64,000 bases of DNA from Actinomadura kijaniata NBRC 14229 (GCF_001552175.1 NZ_BCQR01000001.1:1-64000), one strand, 5' to 3'; shown: positions 53,279-62,343, numbered from the stretch's first letter. Notes: generated from the sequence alone by a model not told the origin. A program made the numbers and translations.

Positions 53279-55797
53279 CCGGCTGGGAGTTCACTTCGCC
53301 GTTGGCGCTGCTGAACGAGTGGCGCGACCGGGAGGACGGGGCGGACCTGCACGAGTTCCTGCTGCTCGGGTCCGCCGTGGACCTGCCGTTCCTGGAGAGG
53401 GTGGCGGTGCCGGCGGCGCGGGCGATGGGCGCGCGGATCACCGTCGTCGGGGACGCGGCGCGGGGCCGCTACGAACCGGTGGACGTGCGGATGGCGGGAC
53501 GCGCCTACTTCCACGGGCTGGCGGCGTGCGCGGGGGCGTTCCACCCGAAGGTGGCGCTGCTGGTCGGCGAACGCGACATCGTCGCGGCCGTCGGCTCCGG
53601 GGACCCGACCATGGCTGGGTGGGGTCACGACGACGAGCTGTGGACGGTGCTGCGCGGCACGCGCGAGACGGTCCCGGCGGCGTTGGCGCAGCTCGGCGAG
53701 TGGTTGCAGATGCTTCCCGCCGGGGTGGCGGTGCCGGAGTACGTGGACGCGCTGCTCCAGGAGATCGCCGCGCCGCTGGAGGGCGCGCGGCCGGCCGGCG
53801 GCGACGTGCGGCTGCTGCACAACCTGGACGAGGGGCTGCTCGGGCAGGTGCCGGGCGGGCCCGTCGACGAGCTGTGCCTGTACGCGCCGTCCGTCGACGC
53901 GGGCGGGGACGCGCTCGCCGAGATCGTGGCGCACTTCGATCCGGCGCGGGTCGTGATCGGCCTCCAGGAGCGCTGGACCGGCTATGACGGGGACGCGCTC
54001 GCGCTGGTCCTCGACGGGCGCGACGCCGAGATCCGGCTGCTGGCCGAGGACGTCCCCCGGCACGGGAAGCTGGTGGAGTGGGCGAGGGACGGGCGTCGCT
54101 GGGCGCTCACCGGCAGCGCCGACCTCACCGGCGAGGCGCTGCTGCGTTCCCTCGGCGAGGGCGGCCACTGCGAGCTGGCGGTGCTGTCGCCGGTCGGGAC
54201 GTCCCTGATGCCCGAGGGCACCGCGTGCCCACCGGACCGGATGGCCGGGCGGCGCACGATCCGCGAGGTCGAGCCGCGGCGCGGCCCGTCGGTGCTGGGC
54301 GCGCTGGTCGGCGCGCGGGGCGTGCGGATCACCCTGGCGCGGCCGTACGACGTCGAGGTCGCCGTGGAGGCGTCGCCGGACGGGTCGCCGGGCTCGTGGA
54401 CGGCGGCCGGGACCGTTCCGGCCGGGGAGACGGTCGCGGTGTTCGCCGTTCCCGGACCGGCGGGCGCGGTCGTCCGGGTCCGCGCCGACCTCGGGGCCGG
54501 GGCGGAGGTGTCGCCGCCGGTGTTCGCGGCCGATCCCGGCCGGTGCGGGCGGTGGGCCGACGACGAGCGGCCCCGGCTGCGCGTCCCCTACACCGAGCAG
54601 GAGATCCTCACCGGTGAGCAGGGGCGGCGGTTCCGCCACGACCTGCTGCGGCTGGCCGAGCGGCTCACCGCCCTGCGGACGGCCGGGACGGAGACCGCGC
54701 GCGACGCGAACGTCCAGGACCGCTACGCCGCCTGGCTGGAGGACCACGAGCGCGCCATCGGCGCCCCGCTGACCGGCGCGTTGTTCGGCCACCGGGTGGA
54801 CGCCCCGTTCGGGCCGCGCTGGGGACCGGGCGAGGGGGTAGCGCTCGACGAGCCGGTGGCCGGAGAGGAGGCCGTTCCCGCCCCCCTGCCCGCCGGCGAA
54901 CGCGAGGAATGGCGCGGATGGACCTCCCGCGCGGTCGGGGCCGTCGCGCCGGAGGGGGCCGCTCCCCCGCTGCCGGTGCGGATGCTGGTGGCGCGGCTGT
55001 TCGTGCGGCTGCTCGGGCACGGCGTGTGGACGCCGGACGACCCGTCGTGGCGGGAGGACCTGGCGCGGCTGCTGCGGCGGCTGCCGCCCGAGGACGCCGA
55101 CGGCGTTCCCGAGGAGGCGTCGCAGCACGTCAACGCGCTCATCGCCGTGTGCATGGGCCTGCTGAACAGCGGCGCGCCGCCGACCGGGGACGCGCCGGAG
55201 GACCTGCCGGCCGCCGCCGCGTGGGAGCGGGTGCGGCCGCTGGTCGCCGACGCCGACCCCGCCCTGGCCGGGGACCTGCTGATCCCGCCGGTCCTGCCGC
55301 ACGCGCGCGTGCTGAGCCGCAGCGAACTGGAGGGACTGGTGCAACTGGCGCACGACGACGACCCGGTCGCGCACATCGCCGCCGAGCTGGCCGACAACGG
55401 CTGGGAGCTGGAGGAGGACGAGGGCGTCCACCGGGTCCGCGGGTCGTTCACCAACCCGGTGCCGATCGCGGCGCGCGTCGCCACGCTGCTCGGCGAGCAC
55501 CGCGACATCGCGCTGGTGCAGGCGGTGTCGGGCGGACGGTGGGCGTTCGTGGCGTGGCGGCGGCCCGACCTGCTGCTGGCCAGCGCCCCGATGGGCAACG
55601 CCTGGCGGCTCTACCGGCTCACCGGGCTGGCCACCCCCGAGTCGCGGCTCGGCAGCGGCGACGGCATGAACAACATCGGCCTGGTCGGCCGTCCGATCCG
55701 CCTCGGCCAGGTCCCGCCGGACACCGCCCAGCGCCTCCTCAAGGACGCGGGCACCGACCACCTGGAGCTGCTGGAACGCCTCACCTCGGCGATCTGA
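53275..55797 (+). CDS. Phospholipase D-fold protein with large C-terminal extension
   Basis: An 840-residue protein. The N-terminal 330 residues carry two degenerate HxK(D/N) half-sites: AFHPKVALLVG (His90, Lys92) followed by AVGSGDPTMAG, and PRHGKLVEW (His263, Lys265) followed by ALTGSADLTGEALL. This pattern fits PLD-superfamily nucleases or their restriction-enzyme relatives rather than lipases. Residues about 350-450 look beta-rich, and 480-840 are mostly helical with a final domain (WAFVAWRRPDLLLASAPMGNAWRLYRL). GTG at 53275 overlaps the partner's stop. A hairpin ends the unit at 55825. Confidence 0.75.
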   Translation: MTGWEFTSPLALLNEWRDREDGADLHEFLLLGSAVDLPFLERVAVPAARAMGARITVVGDAARGRYEPVDVRMAGRAYFHGLAACAGAFHPKVALLVGERDIVAAVGSGDPTMAGWGHDDELWTVLRGTRETVPAALAQLGEWLQMLPAGVAVPEYVDALLQEIAAPLEGARPAGGDVRLLHNLDEGLLGQVPGGPVDELCLYAPSVDAGGDALAEIVAHFDPARVVIGLQERWTGYDGDALALVLDGRDAEIRLLAEDVPRHGKLVEWARDGRRWALTGSADLTGEALLRSLGEGGHCELAVLSPVGTSLMPEGTACPPDRMAGRRTIREVEPRRGPSVLGALVGARGVRITLARPYDVEVAVEASPDGSPGSWTAAGTVPAGETVAVFAVPGPAGAVVRVRADLGAGAEVSPPVFAADPGRCGRWADDERPRLRVPYTEQEILTGEQGRRFRHDLLRLAERLTALRTAGTETARDANVQDRYAAWLEDHERAIGAPLTGALFGHRVDAPFGPRWGPGEGVALDEPVAGEEAVPAPLPAGEREEWRGWTSRAVGAVAPEGAAPPLPVRMLVARLFVRLLGHGVWTPDDPSWREDLARLLRRLPPEDADGVPEEASQHVNALIAVCMGLLNSGAPPTGDAPEDLPAAAAWERVRPLVADADPALAGDLLIPPVLPHARVLSRSELEGLVQLAHDDDPVAHIAAELADNGWELEEDEGVHRVRGSFTNPVPIAARVATLLGEHRDIALVQAVSGGRWAFVAWRRPDLLLASAPMGNAWRLYRLTGLATPESRLGSGDGMNNIGLVGRPIRLGQVPPDTAQRLLKDAGTDHLELLERLTSAI

Positions 55798-55824
55798 CCG
55801 CCGCCGTCGCCGGGTGAGCGCGGC

Positions 55825-55852
55825 GGTGGGCCCCGCCGGTGCGGGGCCCACC
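55825..55852. terminator. Bidirectional terminator between PLD-fold gene and catalase
   Basis: GGTGGGCCCCGC pairs perfectly with GCGGGGCCCACC around CGGT, a 12-bp stem 27 bases after one stop and 44 bases from the other. Confidence 0.75.
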
Positions 55853-55896
55853 GTGCCGCCCGGCCGGGTGGGCGCCCGGGCGGGGCCGTGGCCGGG

Positions 55897-57561
55897 TCAT
55901 TCGCCGAAGTGACGGACCACGCGCTCGTTGGGGACGCAGTGGGTCATCTTCAGGCCGGCGACGTCGCGCGGGCCGTTCTTGCCGAGGTTGGCCAGGCGCT
56001 GGCGGTCCTCGTCGGTGAGGTCCTGGCTCTGCAGCGGCTTGAGGTGCTTGACGTCGTCGGGGGCGATGCCCAGGCCGTCGCCGACGCGCAGGCCGAGGTC
56101 GTCCTCGACCAGCAGGAAGTGCCACACCATCCGCTCCTGGATGGGACGGTCGCACTGCTTGAGGTTGGTGACCAGGTTGTTGACCAGGTCGTCGCGCTCC
56201 CAGTCCTCCATGAGCAGGTAGCGCTGGCCCGCCTGCTTGTAGTCGTTGGTGCGCGGGATGCGCTTGCGGGTCACGCGGCCCTCGATGAGCGGGCCCTGCT
56301 CGTCGTGCGTGGGGTACTGCGCCTCGCGCAGACCGCCGTTGATGGACGGCTCGTAGTTGACGTGCGGGTTCTCGCCCCGCCCGTCCACGTGGTACGTCAT
56401 CTGGCCGTCGCGCAGGTTGGTGCGGACGTCGGTGCTCTTGGCCTGGTTGACCGGGAGCTGGAGGTAGTTCGGGCCGACGCGGTAGCGCTGGGTGTCGCTG
56501 TAGGAGAACGTCCGGCCGACCAGCATCTTGTCGTCGGAGAAGTCCAGGCCGTCCACCAGCACGCCGGTGCCGAACGAGATCTGCTCGTTCTCGGCGAAGA
56601 CGTTGTCGACGTTGCGGTCCAGGACCATGCGGCCGACGGGCTGGGGCGGGAAGTCGTTCTCCGGCCAGACCTTGGTGTCGTCGAGCGGGTCGAAGTCCAG
56701 CTCGGGATGCTCCTCGTCGCTCATCATCTGGACGACCAGCTCCCACTCGGGGTGGTCGCCGCGTTCGATGGCCTCGTGCAGGTCCTTGCTGGCGTGGCCG
56801 AGGTCGTGGGCCTGGATCGCGGCGGCGTCGGCCTCGGTCAGGCTCTTGACACCCTGCTTGGGGATCCAGTGGTACTTCACCAGGACGGTCTCACCGGACT
56901 CGTTGACCCACTTGTAGGTGTTGACCCCGAAACCCTGCATGTGCCGGTAGTCGGCGGGGATGCCGCGCGGGCTGAACAGGTTGACGAGCATGTGCATCGC
57001 CTCGGGCGTCTGCGACATGAAGTCGAAGATCCGGTTGGGGTCCTGGCGGAACGTCACCGGGTCCGGCTTCAGGGCGTGGATCACGTCGGGGAACTTGATG
57101 GCGTCGCGGATGAAGAACACCGCGAGGTTGTTGCCGACCAGGTCCCAGTTGCCGTCCTCGGTGTAGAACTTCACGGCGAACCCGCGCGGGTCCCGCGCCG
57201 CCTCCGAGGAGTCCCGCCCGCCGATCACCGTGGAGAAGCGCAGGGCCAGCGGGGTGCGCTTGCCCTCCTCCTGGAACAGCTTGGCGCGCGTGTAACGGGA
57301 GATCGGCTCGTCGCCCCACTTCCCGTACGCCTCGAAGTAGCCGTAGGCGGTGAAGCCGCGGGCGTGGACGACGCGTTCGGGGATGCGTTCGCGGTCGAAA
57401 TGGCTGATCTTCTCCAGGAAGTGGTAGTTCTCCAGGGTCGCGGGACCGCGCGCGCCCACGGTCCGCTGGTTCTGGTTGTCGTAGATGGGGTGGCCCTGGC
57501 GGTTGGTGAGGACGTCACGACGGTCGTCCGGCCGCGGTCCCTGGGATGAGACGTCGGTCAT
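55897..57561 (-). CDS. Heme catalase
   Basis: A 554-residue monofunctional catalase that breaks down hydrogen peroxide. The distal His is in [16 protein letters not shown], the distal Asn in [15 protein letters not shown], and the proximal heme Tyr in [23 protein letters not shown]. It is longer than the 480-500 residues of small-subunit catalases, mainly by its C-terminal part, but lacks the flavodoxin-like domain of large-subunit enzymes. ATG at 57561 has AGGAG 9 bases ahead; ATG at 57585 is in frame. It is divergent from the cvn operon and convergent with the PLD-fold gene. Confidence 0.95.
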   Translation of the reverse strand: MTDVSSQGPRPDDRRDVLTNRQGHPIYDNQNQRTVGARGPATLENYHFLEKISHFDRERIPERVVHARGFTAYGYFEAYGKWGDEPISRYTRAKLFQEEGKRTPLALRFSTVIGGRDSSEAARDPRGFAVKFYTEDGNWDLVGNNLAVFFIRDAIKFPDVIHALKPDPVTFRQDPNRIFDFMSQTPEAMHMLVNLFSPRGIPADYRHMQGFGVNTYKWVNESGETVLVKYHWIPKQGVKSLTEADAAAIQAHDLGHASKDLHEAIERGDHPEWELVVQMMSDEEHPELDFDPLDDTKVWPENDFPPQPVGRMVLDRNVDNVFAENEQISFGTGVLVDGLDFSDDKMLVGRTFSYSDTQRYRVGPNYLQLPVNQAKSTDVRTNLRDGQMTYHVDGRGENPHVNYEPSINGGLREAQYPTHDEQGPLIEGRVTRKRIPRTNDYKQAGQRYLLMEDWERDDLVNNLVTNLKQCDRPIQERMVWHFLLVEDDLGLRVGDGLGIAPDDVKHLKPLQSQDLTDEDRQRLANLGKNGPRDVAGLKMTHCVPNERVVRHFGE

Positions 57562-57837
57562 GGCGGGGATCTCCTCTTGGTCCATGGGAGGGTGGCCCTA
57601 CCCCGCCGCGGGATCCCCATGCGCCGGGAAGGTCATCGTTCCGCCAAATCGGAGAAGCTCCGCGAAACGGGAGGTCACCGGCCTTTCCGCTGCTTTTCCG
57701 ATCCGTTCTCGGTGATCGGGAATCGCGGGGCCCCGCTTTTGTGACGTTTTCCTCCCGTGCACGGTCGGTGTGATGCATCCTACGGTAAGTGACCGCCCGA
57801 CGCGCGGCGCCGTTCCCCCGTTGCAAGGACGTGATCG

Positions 57838-59976
57838 ATGCCCGCACCCGCCGCACCCGCGTCCGCCTCTCCCCTGGAACGGGCGCTGCTGGCCTGGCTG
57901 GTCGCCGTGATCGCCATCGGCGGCGGCTGGCTGGGCGCGGTCGTGCTCGCCGACCCGGGGCTCAAGCGCCTCGTCGCCGGGGGCGGCGGGGCGTTCGCGC
58001 TGGCGGTCGCGCTGGCCGTGGCCGTCGCCGCCTACCACGCGACGGCCGCCCGCAACGCCCGGACCGCGCTGGCGGCGTTCGCGAGCGGCGGGGACCGCCT
58101 CGAACACCGCCTGTTCGAGGTGTGCGACCGGACGCTGCCCGCGCTGGCCGCCCGCGTCCGCGACGGCGCGCCCGCCGACACCGTCCTCGCCGAGCTGCCC
58201 CCGCCGTCCGACGAGTCCCTCCGGCACCTGCTGATGGTCGTCGCCCACGAGCTCGCCGACGCGCGGCGCACCGCGACCGCCGCCCGCGCCACGGCCGCCT
58301 CCGTCGAGGACGACCTGGCGCACCTGCTGGAGGTGACGCTGCCCGCGATGGCCGAACGCGTCCGCGCCGACTGCGCCTCCCCCGGCACCCTGCGGGAGCT
58401 CTTCGAACCCCCGGCCACCGGGGCCGTCGCCCGCCTCCAGGAGGCCGTCGCGGCGGAGCTGGCCCGCACGCAGGAGAGGGGGACGGCGACGACGCTGGCG
58501 TGCGCGGAGGGGGCCGCGCGGCTCCAGGCGCAGGCGGCCGGGCTGCTGGCGGTGCTCAGCGAGCTGGAACACCGCTACGACGAGCAGGCGGTCTTCGGGG
58601 ACCTGCTGGACGTCGACCACCGCGTCTCGCAGATGGGGCGCGTGGCCGACACCGTCGCGATCCTGGCCGGAGGGAGGCCGGGGCGCCGCTGGACCGCCCC
58701 CATCCCCATGGAGAGCGTGCTGCGCGGCGCGATGGGCCGCATCGCGGACTACCGGCGCATCCGCCCCCACGCCACGGGGACCTGCGCGGTCGCGGCCCAC
58801 GCCGCCGAGGCCGTCATGCACGCCCTGGCCGAGCTGCTGGACAACGCGACGGCGTTCGCCCCGCGGGACACCGACGTGCACGTCTACGTCGAGGAGGAGG
58901 ACGCCGGGGTGGTCGTCACGATCGAGGACGGCGGCCCCGGCATGTCCCCCCGCGAACGCGCCCGCGCCGAACGCCTCATCGCCGACCCCGACCTGACCGC
59001 GACGTCCGGCACCCGCCTGGGCCTGCCGGTGGTGGGCCGCCTGGCCCGCCGCCACGGCCTGCGCGTGGGCTTCCGCCCGTCGGCGCGCGGCGGCGTGGGC
59101 GTGGTGATGCTGATCCCCCTCGACCTGGTCACCCGCCCCCTCTCCCCGCCGGACCAGGCTCCCGCGCTCCCGCTGGAGGCCCCACGGCGGGAACAGCCGG
59201 CCCTCCCCCAGCGCCGCCGGACCGAGGGCATGGCGGCCGTCCCCCCGGAGACCCCGGCCACACCGCCGGAGAACGACCCGGAAGCGGCGGCGGCCCGCCT
59301 GACGGCGTTCCACAAGGCCACCCCACCCATCGACCACGACACCCCCACCCACACCACCCCCCTCCCGCAAGGCGCCGTTCCCCTCAACGACGCCACACCC
59401 CCACAAGGCACGGCCCTCCCACGCGGCGCCGCGTCCTCCAACCACGGCTCCCCTCCCAACGACGCCACGCCAGCGCAGAACGTGGCCCTGCCGCACGGCG
59501 TCGCCACCCCGGAGGAGGCCGCGTCTGCGCAGGAAGCCGCATCCTCCGGCCATGGCTCCCCCGCATGCACCGATCCCCTCCCGCGCGACGCCTCCGCGGA
59601 GGAGGCCGCGTCTGCGCGGGAAGCGGTGTCCCCCGGTCGTGATCCTTCCGTGCGTACCGGTCCTCTCCCTCAGGACGCCACGTCCCCGCAAGGTGCGGCT
59701 CTGTCGGGTGATGTCGCTTCTCCGGATGAGGGGGCGCCCGGGCGGGGAGGCGCGTCTTCCGGTCGTGGTTCTTCCGCAGGTGCTCCTTCGCGTGACGGCG
59801 TCTTTCCTCGCGGTGTCGGGTTCGTGCGGGGTGGGGGTTCTGATGTGGGGTTCTCGTTCGGGTGGGGGGTTGTCGGGCCTGAGGAGGCCGCTCCCCGGCG
59901 GGTCTCGGGTGAGCCCGGGGACCGCAGGGTCGCCGGGAGGCGGGACGAGGCCGGGGACGGTGGCGCGGGGTCGTGA
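57838..59976 (+). CDS. CvnA-like sensor histidine kinase of a conservon
   Basis: A 712-residue membrane sensor. Two N-terminal helices (LLAWLVAVIAIGGGWLGAVVLA and GGAFALAVALAVAVAAY) are followed by a helical region and a GHKL ATPase domain with N box HALAELLDNATAFAP and G1 VTIEDGGPGM. No phosphoacceptor H box of the usual SHELRTP type is seen, as in conservon kinases. About 280 C-terminal residues are a low-complexity tail with degenerate repeats (bases 59150-59976). Conservons signal through roadblock, DUF742 and Ras-like GTPase partners in actinomycete development. The stop overlaps a GTG that could start the next gene. Confidence 0.88.
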   Translation: MPAPAAPASASPLERALLAWLVAVIAIGGGWLGAVVLADPGLKRLVAGGGGAFALAVALAVAVAAYHATAARNARTALAAFASGGDRLEHRLFEVCDRTLPALAARVRDGAPADTVLAELPPPSDESLRHLLMVVAHELADARRTATAARATAASVEDDLAHLLEVTLPAMAERVRADCASPGTLRELFEPPATGAVARLQEAVAAELARTQERGTATTLACAEGAARLQAQAAGLLAVLSELEHRYDEQAVFGDLLDVDHRVSQMGRVADTVAILAGGRPGRRWTAPIPMESVLRGAMGRIADYRRIRPHATGTCAVAAHAAEAVMHALAELLDNATAFAPRDTDVHVYVEEEDAGVVVTIEDGGPGMSPRERARAERLIADPDLTATSGTRLGLPVVGRLARRHGLRVGFRPSARGGVGVVMLIPLDLVTRPLSPPDQAPALPLEAPRREQPALPQRRRTEGMAAVPPETPATPPENDPEAAAARLTAFHKATPPIDHDTPTHTTPLPQGAVPLNDATPPQGTALPRGAASSNHGSPPNDATPAQNVALPHGVATPEEAASAQEAASSGHGSPACTDPLPRDASAEEAASAREAVSPGRDPSVRTGPLPQDATSPQGAALSGDVASPDEGAPGRGGASSGRGSSAGAPSRDGVFPRGVGFVRGGGSDVGFSFGWGVVGPEEAAPRRVSGEPGDRRVAGRRDEAGDGGAGS

Positions 59977-60053
59977 ACGGGGGCGGAGCACCGGATGTCA
60001 GGGATAGCGGGAAGGAGGCCGGGGCCGCGGTTCGGCCGGGGCCCGGGACCATC

Positions 60054-60449
60054 ATGAGCAGCCAGGACGAGGGGCTCGCCCATCTGCTGGAGGCGTTCCA
60101 GGCGGAGGCGGCGGGGGCGCGGCACGTGCTCGCGCTGTCCAGGGACGGGTTGAAGATCTGCCGGTCCCCGGGGCTGGACGCCGACCGGGCCGACCAGCTC
60201 GCGGCCATCGCCTCGGGGATCCAGAGCCTCGCGGTCAGCGCCTCGGCCGAGTTCGGCCGGGGGATCGGGGCGGGGCAGGCGCTGGTGGAGTTCCCCGGCG
60301 GGATGCTGCTGGTCGTCCCGGCGGGGGACGGCGCGAACCTGGCGGTCGTGGCCGACGCGGACGCCGACGTCGGCCGGGTCGTCCACGCCATGAACGACCT
60401 CGTCGCCCGGCTCGGCGCGCGGCTGTCGGCCGCCCCGCGGCGGACATGA
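60054..60449 (+). CDS. Roadblock/LC7 domain protein (CvnB-like)
   Basis: A 131-residue roadblock protein: LLEAFQAEAAGARHVLALSRDGLKIC is the first helix-strand unit, LAAIASGIQSLAVSASAEFGRG the central helix, and MLLVVPAGDGANLAVVAD the sheet. In conservons CvnB is thought to be a GTPase-activating or scaffold partner of CvnD. ATG at 60054 begins the domain; an in-frame GTG at 59973 overlapping the CvnA stop is an alternative giving 27 more residues. Its stop overlaps the next ATG. Confidence 0.88.
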   Translation: MSSQDEGLAHLLEAFQAEAAGARHVLALSRDGLKICRSPGLDADRADQLAAIASGIQSLAVSASAEFGRGIGAGQALVEFPGGMLLVVPAGDGANLAVVADADADVGRVVHAMNDLVARLGARLSAAPRRT

Positions 60450-60787
60450 GGACCGCCGGGCCGGAACGGCTGTACGTCGTCACCCGCGGGCGCCGCGACC
60501 CCGGCGGCCCCGAACTGGACCTGATGACGCTGGTCGAGGCGGCCGACACCGCCGCGCCGCCGGGCGCGCCGTCGGAGTATCCGCGCATCCTGCGGCTGTG
60601 CCGGCGGCCGGTCGCCGTCGCGGAGATCGCGGCGCATCTGGGGTTCCCGGTCAGCGTGGTCCGGGTGCTGCTGCGGGACCTGCTCGCGGCCGGGCTGGCC
60701 GTCGCCCGTCCCCCGGCCTCCGGGCCGGCGGGAACGACCGACATGGAGACGTTGGAGCAGGTGCTCGTTGGACTTCGGAATCTGTAA
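60446..60787 (+). CDS. DUF742 protein (CvnC-like)
   Basis: A 113-residue DUF742 protein. It shows RLYVVTRGR, LDLMTLVEA, the winged-helix-like core EYPRILRLCRRPVAVAEIAAHLGFPVSVVRVLLRDLLAAGLA and the final LEQVLVGLRNL, all typical of CvnC. The ATG overlaps the CvnB stop. Its 3' end overlaps the P450 start by 20 bases, where canonical operons place the GTPase gene cvnD. Confidence 0.9.
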   Translation: MRTAGPERLYVVTRGRRDPGGPELDLMTLVEAADTAAPPGAPSEYPRILRLCRRPVAVAEIAAHLGFPVSVVRVLLRDLLAAGLAVARPPASGPAGTTDMETLEQVLVGLRNL

Positions 60788-61958
60788 GCCGGTGAAGCTG
60801 TACGGCCTGGCCGCCGACCCCGTCGAGGTGTACCGCACGCTGCGGGAACGCCACGGCCCGGTCGTCCCGGTGCTGCTGGACGGCGACGTCCCCGCGTGGC
60901 TGGTGCTCGGGTACCGGGAGGTGTGCCGGGTCGCCGGGGACGCGCGGACGTTCGCGCGGGACTGCCGCCGGTGGAACGCCTGGGACCGCGTCCCCGAGGA
61001 CTGGCCGCTGATGCCGCACGTGGGGTGGACCCCGTCGGTGGTGTTCGCGGAGGGCGCCGAGCACCGGCGGCGGTCGGGCGCGCTCGGCGAGGCGCTGGAC
61101 GGGGTGCGCCGCCCGGAGATGGCGCTGGCGTGCCGCCGGATCGCCGACGGGCTGATCGACGGGTTCGCCGCCGACGGGCGGGCCGACCTGGTCGACGGGT
61201 ACGCGCGGCCGATGTCGCTGCTGGCGGTGGCGTGGCTGCTGGGGCTGCCGGACGAGGACGTCCCGGAGCTGGCGGAGGAGATCGACGCCGCGCGGAACGT
61301 GACGGGCGCCGTCGACTCCTGCAAGGACGCCCACCGGCGCATGCACGCCCGGATGCAGCGGCTCGTCGGCGAACGCCGGTACCGGGCGCGGGACGACGTG
61401 CCGTCGAGGCTGCTGGCCCATCCGGCGGGGCTGACCGACGAGGAGGCGGCGCTCGACCTGCTGGCGCTGCTGGTCTCCGCGCACCGGCCGACGGCCGACT
61501 GGATCGCGAGCGCGCTGCGGGTGGTGCTGGCGGGCGGCGCGTTCGCCGGGGAGCCGCGCGGCGACGGCGACGCGCTGCGCGAGGCGCTGTGGGAGGACAC
61601 GCCCGTGCAGGGCGTGATCGGGCGGTGGGCGGTGCACGACTGCGTGCTCGGCGACCGCCGGATCCACCGCGGCGACCTGCTGGTCCTCGGGCTGGGCGCG
61701 GCGAACGCCGACCCGCACGCCCAGCCCGACGGCGCCGCCCCGAACCGCGCCCACCTGTCGTTCGGCCACGGCGAGCACGGCTGTCCTCCCCCGGCCCCGG
61801 AGCTCGCCGAGGTGGTCGCGCGGGCGGCGGTCGCGGCGCTGCCGGACCGGCTCGCGGACGTGCGGCTCGCGGTGCCGGCGGCGGACCTGGAATGGCGGGC
61901 GTCGCCGTGGACGCGGGGGCCGGCGGCGTTGCCGGTGGAGTTCACCCCGGAATGTTGA
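60768..61958 (+). CDS. Cytochrome P450 of conservon operon (CvnE-like)
   Basis: A 396-residue P450 with heme loop FGHGEHGCPPPAPELAE, giving the thiolate Cys. The I-helix region LLALLVSAHRPTADWIAS deviates: the usual A/G-G-x-[DE]-T-T reads SAHRPT, lacking the acidic-threonine pair used for oxygen activation. Conservon-linked P450s share such oddities and may act as sensors or as redox-linked effectors. TTG at 60768 is used, with GGAGCAGG ahead. It directly follows CvnC, with no CvnD GTPase between. Confidence 0.88.
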   Translation: MDFGICKPVKLYGLAADPVEVYRTLRERHGPVVPVLLDGDVPAWLVLGYREVCRVAGDARTFARDCRRWNAWDRVPEDWPLMPHVGWTPSVVFAEGAEHRRRSGALGEALDGVRRPEMALACRRIADGLIDGFAADGRADLVDGYARPMSLLAVAWLLGLPDEDVPELAEEIDAARNVTGAVDSCKDAHRRMHARMQRLVGERRYRARDDVPSRLLAHPAGLTDEEAALDLLALLVSAHRPTADWIASALRVVLAGGAFAGEPRGDGDALREALWEDTPVQGVIGRWAVHDCVLGDRRIHRGDLLVLGLGAANADPHAQPDGAAPNRAHLSFGHGEHGCPPPAPELAEVVARAAVAALPDRLADVRLAVPAADLEWRASPWTRGPAALPVEFTPEC

Positions 61959-62062
61959 TCATGGTTTCCGGGGTCGGGAAAAGTGATTTCGGCCACCCCG
62001 GCCCTCCATTAAGATCAAAATTTGTGAACGGGTGATCCCCTGCGGAGCGGGCGTTTCCGCCA

Positions 62063-62078
62063 ACCGGTCTAGACCATT
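62063..62078. promoter_or_regulatory. DasR-like operator (dre)
   Basis: ACCGGTCTAGACCATT matches the Streptomyces dre consensus (ACTGGTCTAGACCACT) at 14 of 16 positions, including the full GGTCTAGACC palindrome. It lies 113 bases ahead of the small ORF at 62191. DasR is the N-acetylglucosamine-responsive GntR repressor linking chitin use to development; no DasR gene lies in the window. Confidence 0.6.
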
Positions 62079-62190
62079 TTGGTATTGGGGGCGGGTCATC
62101 CGGGAAGATCTCTGTCTCACACTTTCGCCGACCGCCGCCCCACCCGGGCGGCGGCCCTCGGCGACGGCCCGACAGGAGGACAGCGACACC

Positions 62191-62343
62191 ATGAGCACCC
62201 CTCTGGCCAACCCCCGCCGCACCAGGCTCGTCGCCTGGCCGTCGAAGCAGGGTGCGGAGGAGCAGAAGCACGAGCAGGCGACGACGACCGCCGCCGACTC
62301 CTCCTCGACCACGGCGACGGAGCAAGCCACCGCCGCCCGCTGA
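62191..62343 (+). CDS. Small Ser/Thr/Ala-rich protein
   Basis: A 50-residue ORF with a strong AGGAGG site 13 bases ahead of its ATG and a DasR-like operator upstream. The N-terminal half is basic (NPRRTRLVAWPSKQG), the middle charged (EEQKHEQ) and the end a Thr/Ser/Ala tail. It has no Cys, no signal peptide and no membrane helix. Not recognised. The leader-plus-Ser/Thr-core look recalls peptide precursors, but no modification enzyme is adjacent. The coding call rests mainly on the ribosome site. Confidence 0.5.
   Translation: MSTPLANPRRTRLVAWPSKQGAEEQKHEQATTTAADSSSTTATEQATAAR

Noticed and set aside
57598..59991. Very long open frame on the minus strand opposite the CvnA-like gene
   Set aside because: It encodes Arg/Gly/Ala-rich low-complexity sequence typical of an antisense frame in GC-rich DNA, while the plus strand has clear kinase motifs.
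62191..62343. Small ORF as a lanthipeptide or other RiPP precursor
   Set aside because: No Cys, no recognisable leader motif and no adjacent modification enzyme, protease or transporter; only the Ser/Thr-rich tail suggests it.
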